Positions 52,530 through 61,872 of a DNA stretch of 64,000 nucleotides are shown here, one piece after another. Source of the DNA: Sulfitobacter noctilucicola (GTDB taxonomy: Bacteria > Pseudomonadota > Alphaproteobacteria > Rhodobacterales > Rhodobacteraceae); NCBI RefSeq assembly GCF_000622385.1, contig NZ_JASD01000008.1, positions 2,542,001 to 2,606,000 of the forward strand, read 5' to 3'. The position numbers and the translations under genes are program-made. Under the pieces are notes generated by a model. It had not been told where the DNA came from. It was given only the letters and a program-made list of their open reading frames with translations, and made no database searches. How positions within the stretch are numbered: position 1 is the stretch's first letter; each line of letters begins with the position of its first letter.

Positions 52530-53209
52530 GCAGGGTGCACGATATGGGCGGGCGGTTCGGTGACGGAGCCGTGGTGCCGGAAGCAGAAGGCGTGATCTTT
52601 CACGCCGACTGGCACCCGCGTGCGCTGGCGTTGACATTGGCGACGGGCAGCTTTGGGAAATGGAATCTCGATATTTCGCGCCATGCGCGTGAGCGGCTGG
52701 CACCGAACGATTATGCGCGGTTCACCTACTACGAAAAATGGATCGGCGGTCTGGCGACGCTTCTGGTCGAAAACGGTGTTGTCACCCGTGACGAATTGGC
52801 AGGCAGGGTAGAACCTTCACCCAGCCCCATAGCTGAGCGGGCTTTGAAACCTGATCAGGTTGCAGACGTTTTGGCAAAGGGTGGGCCGGCGGATCGCCCA
52901 TCGAACATCGCTCCCGTATTCAAAACAGGGGATCGGGTGATCGCTCGCCGTTTTGCGGAGAATGAAAAGGTAGATGGGGGCCATACGCGGTTGCCGGGAT
53001 ACGCTGCAGGTGCGCGGGGGCGCGTCCTGCGTCTGCACGGAAGCCATATTTTGCCCGATGCGCATGCGCATGGGTTGGGAGAGGCACCTGAGCCGCTTTA
53101 TGCCGTCGTGTTTGCCGCGTCAGAGCTTTGGGCGCACCCCGAACATCCCCGCGATGAAGTGGTGATTGACATGTGGCAAAGTTATCTGCGGGCAGACAAT
53201 GAAGCCTGA
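52526..53209 (+). CDS. nthB: nitrile hydratase, beta subunit
   Basis: A 227-residue beta chain of nitrile hydratase. It starts with [17 protein letters not shown], the family's first block, and ends in the SH3-like half ([57 protein letters not shown]) that binds the alpha subunit. Arg residues of this subunit contact the claw. Overlap with the alpha gene is four bases and with the activator eleven bases, so the three proteins are made together. Confidence 0.95.
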   Translation: MSRVHDMGGRFGDGAVVPEAEGVIFHADWHPRALALTLATGSFGKWNLDISRHARERLAPNDYARFTYYEKWIGGLATLLVENGVVTRDELAGRVEPSPSPIAERALKPDQVADVLAKGGPADRPSNIAPVFKTGDRVIARRFAENEKVDGGHTRLPGYAAGARGRVLRLHGSHILPDAHAHGLGEAPEPLYAVVFAASELWAHPEHPRDEVVIDMWQSYLRADNEA

Positions 53210-53513
53210 ACCGGCGTTTGACGCACCTTGGCATGCGCAGGTGTTTGCGCTGACCGTGCATTTGAACGAGGCGGGCCACTTTGAATGGCCAGCCTGGGCG
53301 GAGCGGTTTGGCGCGACGTTGAAAAGACACGGCGTCTCACGCGAATTGAACGGAGGCGACGATTATTTCAACGCATGGCTGGAAACGCTTGAAGGGTTTC
53401 TGGCCGAGACCGGCATGGCTGAACAGGATCAGGTTGCCGCACTGCGGGATGCGTGGGAATCGGCGTATCTCAGCACGCCACACGGTGCACCGGTGAAGTT
53501 GGCGGATGTCTGA
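53199..53513 (+). CDS. nitrile hydratase activator (P14K-like)
   Basis: A 104-residue protein homologous to the cobalt-nitrile-hydratase activator, which resembles the beta-subunit N-terminus (PAFDAPWHAQVFALTVHLNEAGHFEWPAWAERFGATL). It inserts cobalt and helps oxidise the claw Cys by swapping subunits. The start at the ATG of MKPEPAFD lies inside the beta gene. No cobalt transporter is next to it. Confidence 0.9.
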   Translation: MKPEPAFDAPWHAQVFALTVHLNEAGHFEWPAWAERFGATLKRHGVSRELNGGDDYFNAWLETLEGFLAETGMAEQDQVAALRDAWESAYLSTPHGAPVKLADV

Positions 53514-53557
53514 CGTCGCTGTTTGCCAAGGGGAAACGCGCCCCGCCCGCCGTCGCG

Positions 53558-53956
53558 CTACTGATCAACGTCGTCCATATCCGCCTGGCCGGACAGCGCG
53601 CGCCGAACATGGCTCCAGCTGAGGCCTACGCCAAGGACAAAGCTGAGGGCAATCAACCCCAGCCACAGGTTAAAGCTGGCATTGTCGAGCCGTAGAACGC
53701 CGAAGTCATAAAGTACCCAGAGGCCGGCCCCGACAACTGCCAGTACAAGCAACATGCCAACAGCACCGATAGATCGCAGCGTCGCACGTAGATAGATGAT
53801 GTAGCCAATGCCGAGGATGAGCGCTGTCAGCACGGCAATCGACAGGTTCGCATTACCGTAGTCCCTGACCCAGTTTACGTAATTATACTCGGTCGGGTTG
53901 AAGGTCGCCGCCAAAAGTAAAAAGGCGAATCCCCAACGCAAAATGAAACCAGTCAT
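53558..53956 (-). CDS. DUF6524 membrane protein
   Basis: A 132-residue membrane protein with four hydrophobic segments and the family start GFILRWGFAFLLLAATFNPTEYNYVNWV. The C-terminal segment is FNLWLGLIALSFVLGVGLSWSHVRRALSG. It is a small family common in proteobacteria, function unknown. The start at MTGFILRW has aggagg upstream; the longer frame is dropped. It converges on the nitrile hydratase operon with a 44-bp gap. Confidence 0.85.
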   Translation of the reverse strand: MTGFILRWGFAFLLLAATFNPTEYNYVNWVRDYGNANLSIAVLTALILGIGYIIYLRATLRSIGAVGMLLVLAVVGAGLWVLYDFGVLRLDNASFNLWLGLIALSFVLGVGLSWSHVRRALSGQADMDDVDQ

Positions 53957-54150
53957 CGCGTCCTCCTGACGTCTATGCGGCTGTGTCGCGCAGATATTGC
54001 TTGGACGGGATGAAATGTCCATTGGGCAGCGGTATCTTGGCCCTTTCGCGTGCGTTTTGTCACAAAAGACCTTTGCGGTGCGTTTTGCAGTTTAACGGCT
54101 GACGCGCTGACGCTATGAGGGGCGCGGTAGTTTGCAAAGGAAAGTTGATC

Positions 54151-55443
54151 ATGGCCAATGTCGTTGTTGTCGGAGCCCAGTGGGGTGACGAAGGAAAAGG
54201 CAAGATCGTGGACTGGCTGTCAGAACGCGCAGATGTGATCGCGCGCTTTCAGGGCGGCCATAACGCGGGCCACACGCTGGTCATCGACGGTGAAGTATTC
54301 AAGCTGAGCCTTCTGCCCTCCGGTATTGTGCGCGGCGGCAAGCTTTCTGTCATCGGCAACGGTGTGGTTCTTGACCCTTGGCATCTGGTCAAAGAGATCG
54401 AGGGTCTGCGCGGGCAGGGCGTTGCGATCAACCCCGAGACGCTGATGATTGCGGAAAACACACCGTTGATCCTTCCTATCCACGGAGAGCTGGACCGTGC
54501 GCGCGAGGCGCAGAATTCTGTTGCCAAGATCGGTACAACAGGACGCGGCATCGGCCCTGCCTACGAAGATAAAGTTGGTCGTCGTTCTGTGAGGGTTGCT
54601 GATCTTGCTGATGAAGCGACGCTTGAGCTACGGGTTGATCGCGCACTGGTGCACCATGATGCGCTGCGCCGTGGCCTTGGCCTTGAACCCGTCGACCGCG
54701 ACGCGCTGCTGGCGCAACTGCGCGAGATAGCGCCAAGCGTGCTGGAGTATGCGGCACCCGTTTGGAAAGTGCTGAACGAGAAGCGCAAGGCGGGCAAGCG
54801 AATCCTTTTCGAAGGGGCGCAGGGCGCTCTTTTGGACATCGACTTCGGGACGTATCCTTTCGTGACTTCCTCCAACGTCATTGCAGGGCAGGCGGCAACA
54901 GGCACGGGTATCGGTCCCGGCTCCATCGATTTTGTGTTGGGTATCGTCAAAGCCTATACCACCCGTGTAGGTGAAGGCCCGTTTCCGGCAGAGCTGAACG
55001 ATGCAGACGGTCAGCGGCTGGGCGAGCGGGGGCATGAATTCGGCACGGTTACCGGCCGAAAACGCCGCTGTGGCTGGTTCGACGCCGTCCTCGTGCGCCA
55101 GACTTGCGCGACGTCTGGTGTGAACGGCATTGCCTTCACCAAACTGGATGTTCTGGACGGTTTCGAGACGCTGAAAATCTGCACCGGCTATGAACTGGAC
55201 GGGGAGCGGTTGGAATACCTGCCCACTGCCGCCGATCAGCAAGCGCGATGCAAACCGATTTATGAGGAAATGCCGGGCTGGTCCCAATCGACAGAGGGTG
55301 CGCGGTCTTGGGCTGATCTGCCCGCAGAGGCGATCAAATACGTGCGCCGCGTTGAAGAGTTGATTGATTGTCCCGTGGCCCTACTTTCCACCTCACCCGA
55401 GCGGGAGGACACCATTCTGGTGACGGATCCTTTCGCTGACTAA
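54151..55443 (+). CDS. purA: adenylosuccinate synthetase
   Basis: A 430-residue adenylosuccinate synthetase, normal length. Motifs are the N-terminal GTP-binding [17 protein letters not shown], the IMP site [14 protein letters not shown], and [16 protein letters not shown] near the end. It makes adenylosuccinate from IMP and aspartate. aaaggaaag precedes the ATG at 54151; the longer frame is not used. The downstream DUF2842 gene follows by 13 bp, in one operon. Confidence 0.97.
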   Translation: MANVVVVGAQWGDEGKGKIVDWLSERADVIARFQGGHNAGHTLVIDGEVFKLSLLPSGIVRGGKLSVIGNGVVLDPWHLVKEIEGLRGQGVAINPETLMIAENTPLILPIHGELDRAREAQNSVAKIGTTGRGIGPAYEDKVGRRSVRVADLADEATLELRVDRALVHHDALRRGLGLEPVDRDALLAQLREIAPSVLEYAAPVWKVLNEKRKAGKRILFEGAQGALLDIDFGTYPFVTSSNVIAGQAATGTGIGPGSIDFVLGIVKAYTTRVGEGPFPAELNDADGQRLGERGHEFGTVTGRKRRCGWFDAVLVRQTCATSGVNGIAFTKLDVLDGFETLKICTGYELDGERLEYLPTAADQQARCKPIYEEMPGWSQSTEGARSWADLPAEAIKYVRRVEELIDCPVALLSTSPEREDTILVTDPFAD

Positions 55444-55456
55444 GGACGGAGCAGAC

Positions 55457-55678
55457 ATGGCATTGAGCTATAAGGCACGCAGACGGTGGTCACTGGTGAT
55501 TTTGTTGATCGCCTTGCCTATCTACATTGTGGTCGCGCTGAATGTCGTGACGCTTTTTGATCGTCCCTCCATTCTGGTCGAGTTACTGATCTATGTGGGG
55601 CTTGGCGTGCTTTGGGCGATACCTTTGCGCACGATCTTTAAAGGGGTGGGGCAAGCGGATCCGGACGCCAAGGACTGA
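55457..55678 (+). CDS. DUF2842 membrane protein
   Basis: A 73-residue protein with two hydrophobic helices (WSLVILLIALPIYIVVALNVV and LVELLIYVGLGVLWAIPLRTIF) and the YKARRRW lead typical of DUF2842. This small family is confined to alphaproteobacteria; function is unknown. aaggacgg lies upstream of the ATG. It is co-transcribed with purA and followed by a strong terminator. Confidence 0.9.
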   Translation: MALSYKARRRWSLVILLIALPIYIVVALNVVTLFDRPSILVELLIYVGLGVLWAIPLRTIFKGVGQADPDAKD

Positions 55679-55767
55679 TGAAGTGTTAGGACTGAGTTGC
55701 GAGAAACGTCTTTCTGATCTTTGAAAGAATGCCCCGACTTCCGATCCTCAATACGAGAAATCCCAAG

Positions 55768-55808
55768 CGAAACGGGCGACCCCATGTGGGGCCGCCCGTT
55801 TCGTTTTT
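55768..55808 (+). terminator. strong intrinsic terminator after purA-DUF2842
   Basis: An 11-bp outer stem, cgaaacgggcg (55768-55778) with cgcccgtttcg (55793-55803), closes an inner cccc/gggg hairpin, then gttttt. It points along the plus strand and stops the purA operon just before the convergent large gene ends at 55822. Confidence 0.88.
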
Positions 55809-55821
55809 CATATTCGTGGAC

Positions 55822-58266
55822 TTAACCCGCGGCGCGATGGTCCGGACGGTAGCCGATGTCATCCGACACGGTGAAGCGTCCACCTTTGATCTTTTCGATT
55901 TTGCCTGCGCGCAGTAATTGTCCAAAGGACCGCAAACCGTCTTCTCGGCTGAACCCGTCTTCCACACCGGCCTGACGCACTTTGGTCATCAGCTGCGGGC
56001 GTGAGAATTGCTCCCGACCTTCGACAAACGACATATAGGCGGCAGCGGCTTCCAGTAGTTGGGGCAGTGTCGCAGCACCCATTTCCGCGGCAAAGTCGGC
56101 AAAGCTCTCTCCATCGGCGGATTGCGGCGCGGTTTCGGTCTGGGCCGAAACGCGGCGGGGGCGGACGGGGCCTGCTGTGCGTGGCTTGTCTGCGTCGACA
56201 CGTTGTTCGGCAACCAGTTTCAGCGGTGCGGGGCGGTCTTCTGATGGGCGCTCTGTGCGTGCTGCTCTGCTGATCGGGCGGCGCGGGCGCACCACTTCGG
56301 CAAGGTCTTCGCGGTAGGCACCATCTGTATCCTTACCATCCGAGGAATCGCCTGCCGCGACGTCTGCTTTCTTGGCAGCGACGGCAGCACGCAGATGGGC
56401 AAAGGCATCACGGCGCGTGGCGCTTTCCGGTTCATCCATCTGGTGATCGGTTTCGGCCAGCAGACGATTTACATCCACGTCTGCGTTTTCATCGATTGAA
56501 GGCAGTGCCCGGCGCAAGGCTGAGCGGGCGCGAACCGGTGTTTTTTCCGCGGTTGGTTGATCGTCTGCGTCGTGGTCTTCTTCCACACCAGCCGAGATAT
56601 CTTCTTCCAACTCAGCTAATTCGCGTGCCAGCTCCGCTTCGTCCTCTGGGGACAGCGCTGTCTGCGCCTTGTTGCGGGCAGGAGCGATATCGTTCAGACC
56701 ACGAGGTGTGTCGGCCTTCGGCGCATCAGCTTGTGCTGTGTCGTCCTCATCGCCGTACTCTTCCAGATCACCCTTTTCGATTGCCGCTTCAAGGTCGGCA
56801 CGCTTTACCTTGATAACACGGGCGCGTGGTGCGGGCTTCTCTTCTGGCTGGGCGCTGTCTTCTTCGGCCTTAGGCGTTGAGGTCGGCGCATGTGACACAG
56901 TTCTGACGGTCACACGTGGGGTTTTACGCAAGGGCACTGGTGCCGCTTCGGGGGCCGCATCAAGTGTCTCTACGTTTTCATCGAAAAGATTGCTGATGCT
57001 GTCTTCTACACTCGGCTCATCGGCTGAAGTAGGCTCCTTTGCAGTAAGTTCAGCGCTCGGCGCCTCAACCGAAGGGGGGGCCGGAGCTTCAGTATCTGCC
57101 GCGAGGCGGTCAAGGATCGCGGTGACGTCATCGTCGTCGCCCGAGATAGTTGGCCCAGCCGCTTCAGACCCTTCGTCATCTGCAATGTCGACAGAGCTGA
57201 ATTCGGCTTCTTCTGCCGCATCATCGGCTTCCAGCGCGTCCTCGATATCGGTACGTGCATCGGCGATCACATCGGATGCTTTATCCTGTGCTGCCTCTGC
57301 ATGCTCATCTTCAAGGTAATCGTCATCGTCTTCGGCTTCTTCATGCTGGGCAACAACAGCGCGGATACGCTGAAGCTTGGCTGCAATCGAATTCGGGTCC
57401 AGCTCTTCTGCCGGTTTAGCCGCCGCTGAAAGGGGCTCGGCTGTCACGTCTTGCGTGTCTTCGAAACCGGTGTCTTCAGGCTCAACCGCGGAAGGGCTAT
57501 CTGCAAAGAACGCTTCGACATCCGCATCAGGTTGGCCCGGAACGATATCGTTTTCGTCTTCAACAGCCTCGACCGAGATCACGCCATCCACGTCAGTTTC
57601 GGGTTCTGCCGCTTCAGCGGCTTCTTCGCTTTCGCGAACAAGCGCGGACAGGTCATCAAGCTTCGCTTCAGCCGTTTGGTCGACATCGGAAACATCAATC
57701 GACACATTTGCATCCGTGTCTTCAACATCATCCAAGGCTTCAGGTTCAACGCTGGTCAGCGTTTCTTCGATAACCTCTTCTTCGGGAGCATCCTCAATCA
57801 CCAGATCGTTTTCAGTCAGACCGGCCAAACCTATTTCGATAGGTGCGGTGGCGACTTCCAATTCAGCAGTCTCTGGCGCTTCTTCTTTGGGCGCTTCGGC
57901 TTCGGCTGCTTCGACGGCCACATCTGCAACCGTGGTCGCGACCGCGCCGGCGGCGAGCGCTGCCGCGGCGGGGGCGGCAGTAACGGAAGGTGCAATCGTT
58001 TCGGTCTTGTCTTCAAGGGCGCTCAGGACAATCTTGCCGTCCTGCTCTCGGGCCTGCACCTTGCGCGACACTTCCTTTTGCGCAATGCGGGCGAGCATCT
58101 CTGCATCCGGTTGCGGCGGTTCGGCACCGAAGTAGCGGTCATCGGCGGCCAGATCACGGAAATATTCCGCGATGGCTTTCATGGTGCCGAATGAATCGTC
58201 AAAGCCTTCCAGTGTGCACGAGAATGTGCCGTAGGAGACCGTTAGAATTTTATTATTACTCATCAT
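55822..58266 (-). CDS. large acidic protein with conserved termini, unknown function
   Basis: An 814-residue soluble protein I cannot name. Residues 1-75 are a compact conserved-looking domain (KILTVSYGTFSCTLEGFDDSFGTMKAIAEYFRDLAADDRYFG, then a helix MLARIAQKEVSRKVQ). Residues about 90-690 are low-complexity and very acidic (runs of Glu, Asp, Ala and Val), likely disordered. The C-terminal 100 residues are again ordered-looking and resemble a winged helix (AAAYMSFVEGREQFSRPQLMTKVRQAGVEDGFSREDGLRSFGQLLRAGKIEKIKGGRFTVS). Roles in chromosome or nucleoid binding are possible but unproven. It is monocistronic and divergent from the thiamine pyrophosphokinase gene. Start is the first of two adjacent Met codons. 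Confidence 0.8.
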   Translation of the reverse strand: MMSNNKILTVSYGTFSCTLEGFDDSFGTMKAIAEYFRDLAADDRYFGAEPPQPDAEMLARIAQKEVSRKVQAREQDGKIVLSALEDKTETIAPSVTAAPAAAALAAGAVATTVADVAVEAAEAEAPKEEAPETAELEVATAPIEIGLAGLTENDLVIEDAPEEEVIEETLTSVEPEALDDVEDTDANVSIDVSDVDQTAEAKLDDLSALVRESEEAAEAAEPETDVDGVISVEAVEDENDIVPGQPDADVEAFFADSPSAVEPEDTGFEDTQDVTAEPLSAAAKPAEELDPNSIAAKLQRIRAVVAQHEEAEDDDDYLEDEHAEAAQDKASDVIADARTDIEDALEADDAAEEAEFSSVDIADDEGSEAAGPTISGDDDDVTAILDRLAADTEAPAPPSVEAPSAELTAKEPTSADEPSVEDSISNLFDENVETLDAAPEAAPVPLRKTPRVTVRTVSHAPTSTPKAEEDSAQPEEKPAPRARVIKVKRADLEAAIEKGDLEEYGDEDDTAQADAPKADTPRGLNDIAPARNKAQTALSPEDEAELARELAELEEDISAGVEEDHDADDQPTAEKTPVRARSALRRALPSIDENADVDVNRLLAETDHQMDEPESATRRDAFAHLRAAVAAKKADVAAGDSSDGKDTDGAYREDLAEVVRPRRPISRAARTERPSEDRPAPLKLVAEQRVDADKPRTAGPVRPRRVSAQTETAPQSADGESFADFAAEMGAATLPQLLEAAAAYMSFVEGREQFSRPQLMTKVRQAGVEDGFSREDGLRSFGQLLRAGKIEKIKGGRFTVSDDIGYRPDHRAAG

Positions 58267-58404
58267 CGGATGCTCGTCCTCTGCGGTTTTGCAAGCTACC
58301 GTTTACCACGATATCCAAGACCAAAGCGGCCCGAATCTGTGCCTCGCACCGTATCATTTCATGTCGAGAATGTGACCAGATTCCTAAAATGGCGATAATT
58401 GACA

Positions 58405-59097
58405 ATGTTTAGACCTATTCTTCACAGTTTAGAACCAGTCACGCTGGTGGGTGGAGGTCAGGCTACGCCGGAAGACCTGCACAAAGCTTTAACACTTGCG
58501 CCGCTCTGTGTCGCGGCTGATGGCGGCGCAGAGCTTGCTGTGCGCGCGGGCGTCGATGTGACTGCACTAATTGGCGATTTCGATTCTGTTTCGGCCGATA
58601 CCCTCGCCAAGATCCCTGCGGCGCGGCAGCACCGGATCATAGAGCAGGAAAGCACGGATTTCGAAAAGGCGCTTACCCGTATAGATGCACCGCTTGTGAT
58701 TGGTGTGGGGTTTCTGGGGGCACGGCTTGACCACCAGTTGGCGGCCCTGCATGTCCTCGCAACCGTGCCGGAGCGGCCCTGTATCTTGCTGGGCGAAGAA
58801 GAGATTGCCTGCCTTGCTCCGCCATTTTTGAACCTCCCCACGCAGGAAGGTGACACCGTATCCCTATTCCCGTTTGCAGACGTGCAAGGGCGCAGCGCGG
58901 GTTTGCAGTGGGCTATTGAGGGTCTGGGTTTAGGTCCGACCACAAAGATCGGTACGTCCAACCGCGCCGCAGGCCCTTTGACACTTGAAATGGAAAAAGT
59001 TGGTATGCTGCTGATTTTGCCGCGCAGGCTTATGCCGGCGTTGGTTGAGGCGCTGATGTCGCCAGCAGCTGCGCGGTGGCCCGCTCCCGCAAGATAA
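58405..59097 (+). CDS. thiamine pyrophosphokinase
   Basis: A 230-residue thiamine diphosphokinase that makes the cofactor from thiamine. Motifs are VAADGGAELAVRAGV, the catalytic LIGDFDSV, QESTDFEKALT and the C-terminal GTSNRAAGPLTLEM, as in the family. The start at MFRPILHS is preferred to the TTG two codons earlier. No thiamine riboswitch is visible and no other thiamine gene is close. Its 3' end overlaps the convergent EamA gene by 68 bp, so both C-termini come from the same DNA. Confidence 0.9.
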   Translation: MFRPILHSLEPVTLVGGGQATPEDLHKALTLAPLCVAADGGAELAVRAGVDVTALIGDFDSVSADTLAKIPAARQHRIIEQESTDFEKALTRIDAPLVIGVGFLGARLDHQLAALHVLATVPERPCILLGEEEIACLAPPFLNLPTQEGDTVSLFPFADVQGRSAGLQWAIEGLGLGPTTKIGTSNRAAGPLTLEMEKVGMLLILPRRLMPALVEALMSPAAARWPAPAR

Positions 59098-59956
59098 TAT
59101 AAAGGCCGGATGCGATGGTGATTGCGATACCAACGCTGGCAAGCCCATTGGGAAAGTCCTGAAAAATCAACAGGCCCAGCACGGTCGCAAATGGAATTTC
59201 AAGATATTGCATCGGGGCAAGTGTGGCCGATGGCGCATAGCGCAAGGACCATGTCATGAGCAAATGCGCCATCGTACCGATGATCCCGAGACCCAGCAGA
59301 TACGTCCACTGAATGCCGACAGGTAAAGTCACCTCAAGCGGTGCGAATTCGAGCAGACTGCCGAAAATCAGGAGCGGCAGGATGATGGCGACAGCGATGA
59401 CACCGCTGACCGCCTGAAGTCCGATAGGGTCTGTTTCTTTTGCGATTTGCCGTGTGACCAGCATGAAAAAGGAAAAGTTCAGGGCCACAAAAACAGGAAG
59501 TAGCGCCGGCCAACCGACAGAGACAAAGCTGGGCTGGATCACCAGGAGCGTGCCGATGAAACCGATCACGCAAGCGGCCAACCTACGCGGGCCAACTTCT
59601 TCTTTCAGGACGTACTTACCCAGAATGAGCATGAAGAAAGGCATGACAAATGCAATTGCTACTGCATCAGCGAGCGGCAGATAGGAGAGCGCACTGAACA
59701 TCGCAGCGATCCCGATGATATGGAGAATGGTGCGCAAGAAGGCGAGGCGCAGAACGCGGCCGCTCATCTGCCAGCTCCGCGCACTCAACCAGACCAGCGG
59801 CAGCAGCAAGAGCGCCTGGATACCGAACCGGATAAAGACCACTTGCGCGATCCCGACGCTGGTTCCGAGCAGTTTGGCCACTGCATCCCCCAAAGGGGCG
59901 AGAAGGCAAAAGCCAAGCATCAAAGTAATGCCGAGAAGGGGCCGATCTTGGGTCAT
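59030..59956 (-). CDS. EamA/DMT-family transporter
   Basis: A 308-residue membrane protein with ten helices in two EamA repeats (first block LGFCLLAPLGDAVAKLLG, second MLVTRQIAKETDPIGLQAVSG...). It exports or imports small metabolites; substrate unknown. Its 3' end overlaps the thiamine pyrophosphokinase gene by 68 bp in convergent orientation; the overlapped part is a short tail after the last helix (ATAQLLATSAPQPTPA). It is clearly distinct from the EamA protein at 14-916. Confidence 0.88.
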   Translation of the reverse strand: MTQDRPLLGITLMLGFCLLAPLGDAVAKLLGTSVGIAQVVFIRFGIQALLLLPLVWLSARSWQMSGRVLRLAFLRTILHIIGIAAMFSALSYLPLADAVAIAFVMPFFMLILGKYVLKEEVGPRRLAACVIGFIGTLLVIQPSFVSVGWPALLPVFVALNFSFFMLVTRQIAKETDPIGLQAVSGVIAVAIILPLLIFGSLLEFAPLEVTLPVGIQWTYLLGLGIIGTMAHLLMTWSLRYAPSATLAPMQYLEIPFATVLGLLIFQDFPNGLASVGIAITIASGLYIILRERATAQLLATSAPQPTPA

Positions 59957-60057
59957 TGCGAAACGTTAGAGGAGAATCGACCCGCCTGCAACTGGTGGTT
60001 GTTGTTGCGGCGCGGGCGCAGCTTTTGAATGTGTCATGAATTTTACGAACGCGACTT

Positions 60058-61476
60058 CTACGCGGCGGGACGGCTCAATTTGACCTGATTGCGGCCTCTG
60101 CCTTTGGCGGCATACAACGCGCTGTCGGCTTCTTCCAAGAGGCTGTGACCTGTCTCTTTTGGACTATTTGCCACGCCATCCTTCCCCATGCCTGCATCGG
60201 CACCGCCGATTGTCATGCCGATACTGATCGTCACATGAATTGGCTGGACGTTTCCCGGAACGATGAAGGGTGCGCCAGAAATATCATCACAGATGCGCAC
60301 TGCTGCAGTTTGCGCCTGAGGCAGATCGGTGCCGGGCATGATAATCAGGAATTCTTCGCCCCCGATACGTGAAACCATATCTGTTCCGCGAAGTGCCTGA
60401 CGCAGACGGTGTGCCACCTCTACCAGAACAGCGTCGCCAGAGGCATGTCCATAGGCATCATTGATCTGCTTGAAATGATCCAGATCACCAAGCATTACAG
60501 CAAATTTCCGCCCGGTGGTGCAGGCATGCTCTGAGATGCGGTCAAGATGCGGCATTGCATAGCGGCGGTTATAAAGTCCGGTAAGCGGGTCAAACACAGC
60601 GGCCTGCAAGCCGGTGCGCACTGTTGCACGCAACTGATCCCCCATACGCTTGCGCCGCAATACCGATTTGATGCGCAGCGCAAGTTCAGCCGCGTCAAAT
60701 CCGTCCGTCATGAGATCATCCGCGCCCAGATCCAGGGCATGTGCCCCCAGTTCCGGGTTCACATTGCGTTGCAGAACAATAATGCCCGTGTGTCGTGCGC
60801 GCGCATTTGCCCGCAGGGCAGAGATGAGGCGCAAGTCTTCCATCGCGGCGTTATGATCTTGCGGCAAAATAAGTACGAAAACTTCCGGCACTTTTTCAAG
60901 GACGACCTCCCGCATCAGTGCAGCAGCGCAGGTGAGTGTCAGCTTGGCACGTGTCATCGGCCGCATCTGAGTGGCGTATTTCTGCAAGACGCAACGGTCG
61001 TCGTTCACCAGCACACAGTGCCCTTGTTCCTCGAACCCGCTGGCTGCTTCCGCAAGGCCTAGAGCACGGCAGGTATCATCACGCATTTGCCATTCAGCAG
61101 TAGCATTATGCGCGCGGATAAGGCTGCGCACGCGCCCCATCAACAGCGTTTCGTCCACCGGCTGACGCAGTACATCATGAACGCCAGCCTCTAACGTCGC
61201 CATCCGTCCCTCTGGCCCGACCTGACAGCCGATTGCGATCACCGGTACATGTCCGATCGGGGAGCCGAGGCTCAGTTTCTGACAAAGTTCGGTCGCACCG
61301 CCATCCGGCAGCGAAAGCGCGCAGATCACGAGGTCGGGCAGTTCGCTCTGCACCAGGTCAAGCGCCTCCTCCATTGAGGCCGCCTGAATTACATCATAAT
61401 AGGCCTTCTTAAGTTTGACCTTGAGCAGAATGCGGTTTGTCGCAATAGCGTCTACAACGAGGATTTTACCCTGCAT
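60058..61476 (-). CDS. pleD: PleD-type diguanylate cyclase with degenerate receivers
   Basis: A 472-residue PleD-like protein: two receiver domains (residues about 1-125 and 155-285) and a GGDEF domain (about 300-472). The cyclase site is intact: RIGGEEFLIIMPG, with the inhibitory I-site RGTD five residues before it. The receivers are degenerate. Aligned on PleD, the phospho-acceptor Asp of the first is Ala (LVICALSLPDG), VDD is VDA, and the Lys of TKP is Arg-Gln-Pro; the second reads VFVLILPQDHN with no acceptor Asp. Phosphorylation control is therefore unlikely. It makes cyclic di-GMP. Start at MQGKILVV with ggaggg upstream. Confidence 0.9.
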   Translation of the reverse strand: MQGKILVVDAIATNRILLKVKLKKAYYDVIQAASMEEALDLVQSELPDLVICALSLPDGGATELCQKLSLGSPIGHVPVIAIGCQVGPEGRMATLEAGVHDVLRQPVDETLLMGRVRSLIRAHNATAEWQMRDDTCRALGLAEAASGFEEQGHCVLVNDDRCVLQKYATQMRPMTRAKLTLTCAAALMREVVLEKVPEVFVLILPQDHNAAMEDLRLISALRANARARHTGIIVLQRNVNPELGAHALDLGADDLMTDGFDAAELALRIKSVLRRKRMGDQLRATVRTGLQAAVFDPLTGLYNRRYAMPHLDRISEHACTTGRKFAVMLGDLDHFKQINDAYGHASGDAVLVEVAHRLRQALRGTDMVSRIGGEEFLIIMPGTDLPQAQTAAVRICDDISGAPFIVPGNVQPIHVTISIGMTIGGADAGMGKDGVANSPKETGHSLLEEADSALYAAKGRGRNQVKLSRPAA

Positions 61477-61582
61477 GTGCTCACCCTCCTGCCGTATCAA
61501 GATATTCACATTTCATGACGCAGTTTTTGGGCCTATTGGTTAATAAAGCGTTTCCAGCATGAATAAAAAGGGGACAGAATCC

Positions 61583-61867
61583 ATGACCTATGCGCGAGAG
61601 AGTGCCGAAACCTTAGGATTGCAGGCCCTCGGATGGCTGGTCGGAAACGAAGACCTGTTGCCCGTTTTCATGAATGCAACGGGGGCTTCTCAGGACGATC
61701 TGCGCAGCCGCGCAGGTGATCCGGTCTTTCTTGGGGCGGTGCTGGATTTTCTGATGATGGATGATGCGTGGGTGATCCGGTTTTGTGATGATGCATCATT
61801 GCCTTACGAGCGTCTTATGGAAGCCCGTGCTGCCTTGCCCGGTGGCGAACAAATGAATTGGACCTAA
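61583..61867 (+). CDS. DUF3572 protein
   Basis: A 94-residue helical protein of the alphaproteobacterial DUF3572 family (ESAETLGLQALGWLVGNEDLLPVFMNATGAS, then VFLGAVLDFLMMDDAWVIRFCDDASLPYERLMEAR). Function is unknown. In many genomes it neighbours pleD, as here, where it is divergent. The start at MTYARES has gggga upstream; an ATG eight codons before is the alternative. It precedes the HAD phosphatase by 5 bp. Confidence 0.9.
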   Translation: MTYARESAETLGLQALGWLVGNEDLLPVFMNATGASQDDLRSRAGDPVFLGAVLDFLMMDDAWVIRFCDDASLPYERLMEARAALPGGEQMNWT

Positions 61868-61872
61868 GCCCA

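Noticed and set aside
57377..58194. Long Ser/Ala/Thr-rich and Phe/Arg/Gly-rich open frames on the plus strand
   Set aside because: They are antisense shadows of the acidic low-complexity region of the 814-residue protein; codon bias and domain structure support only the minus strand.
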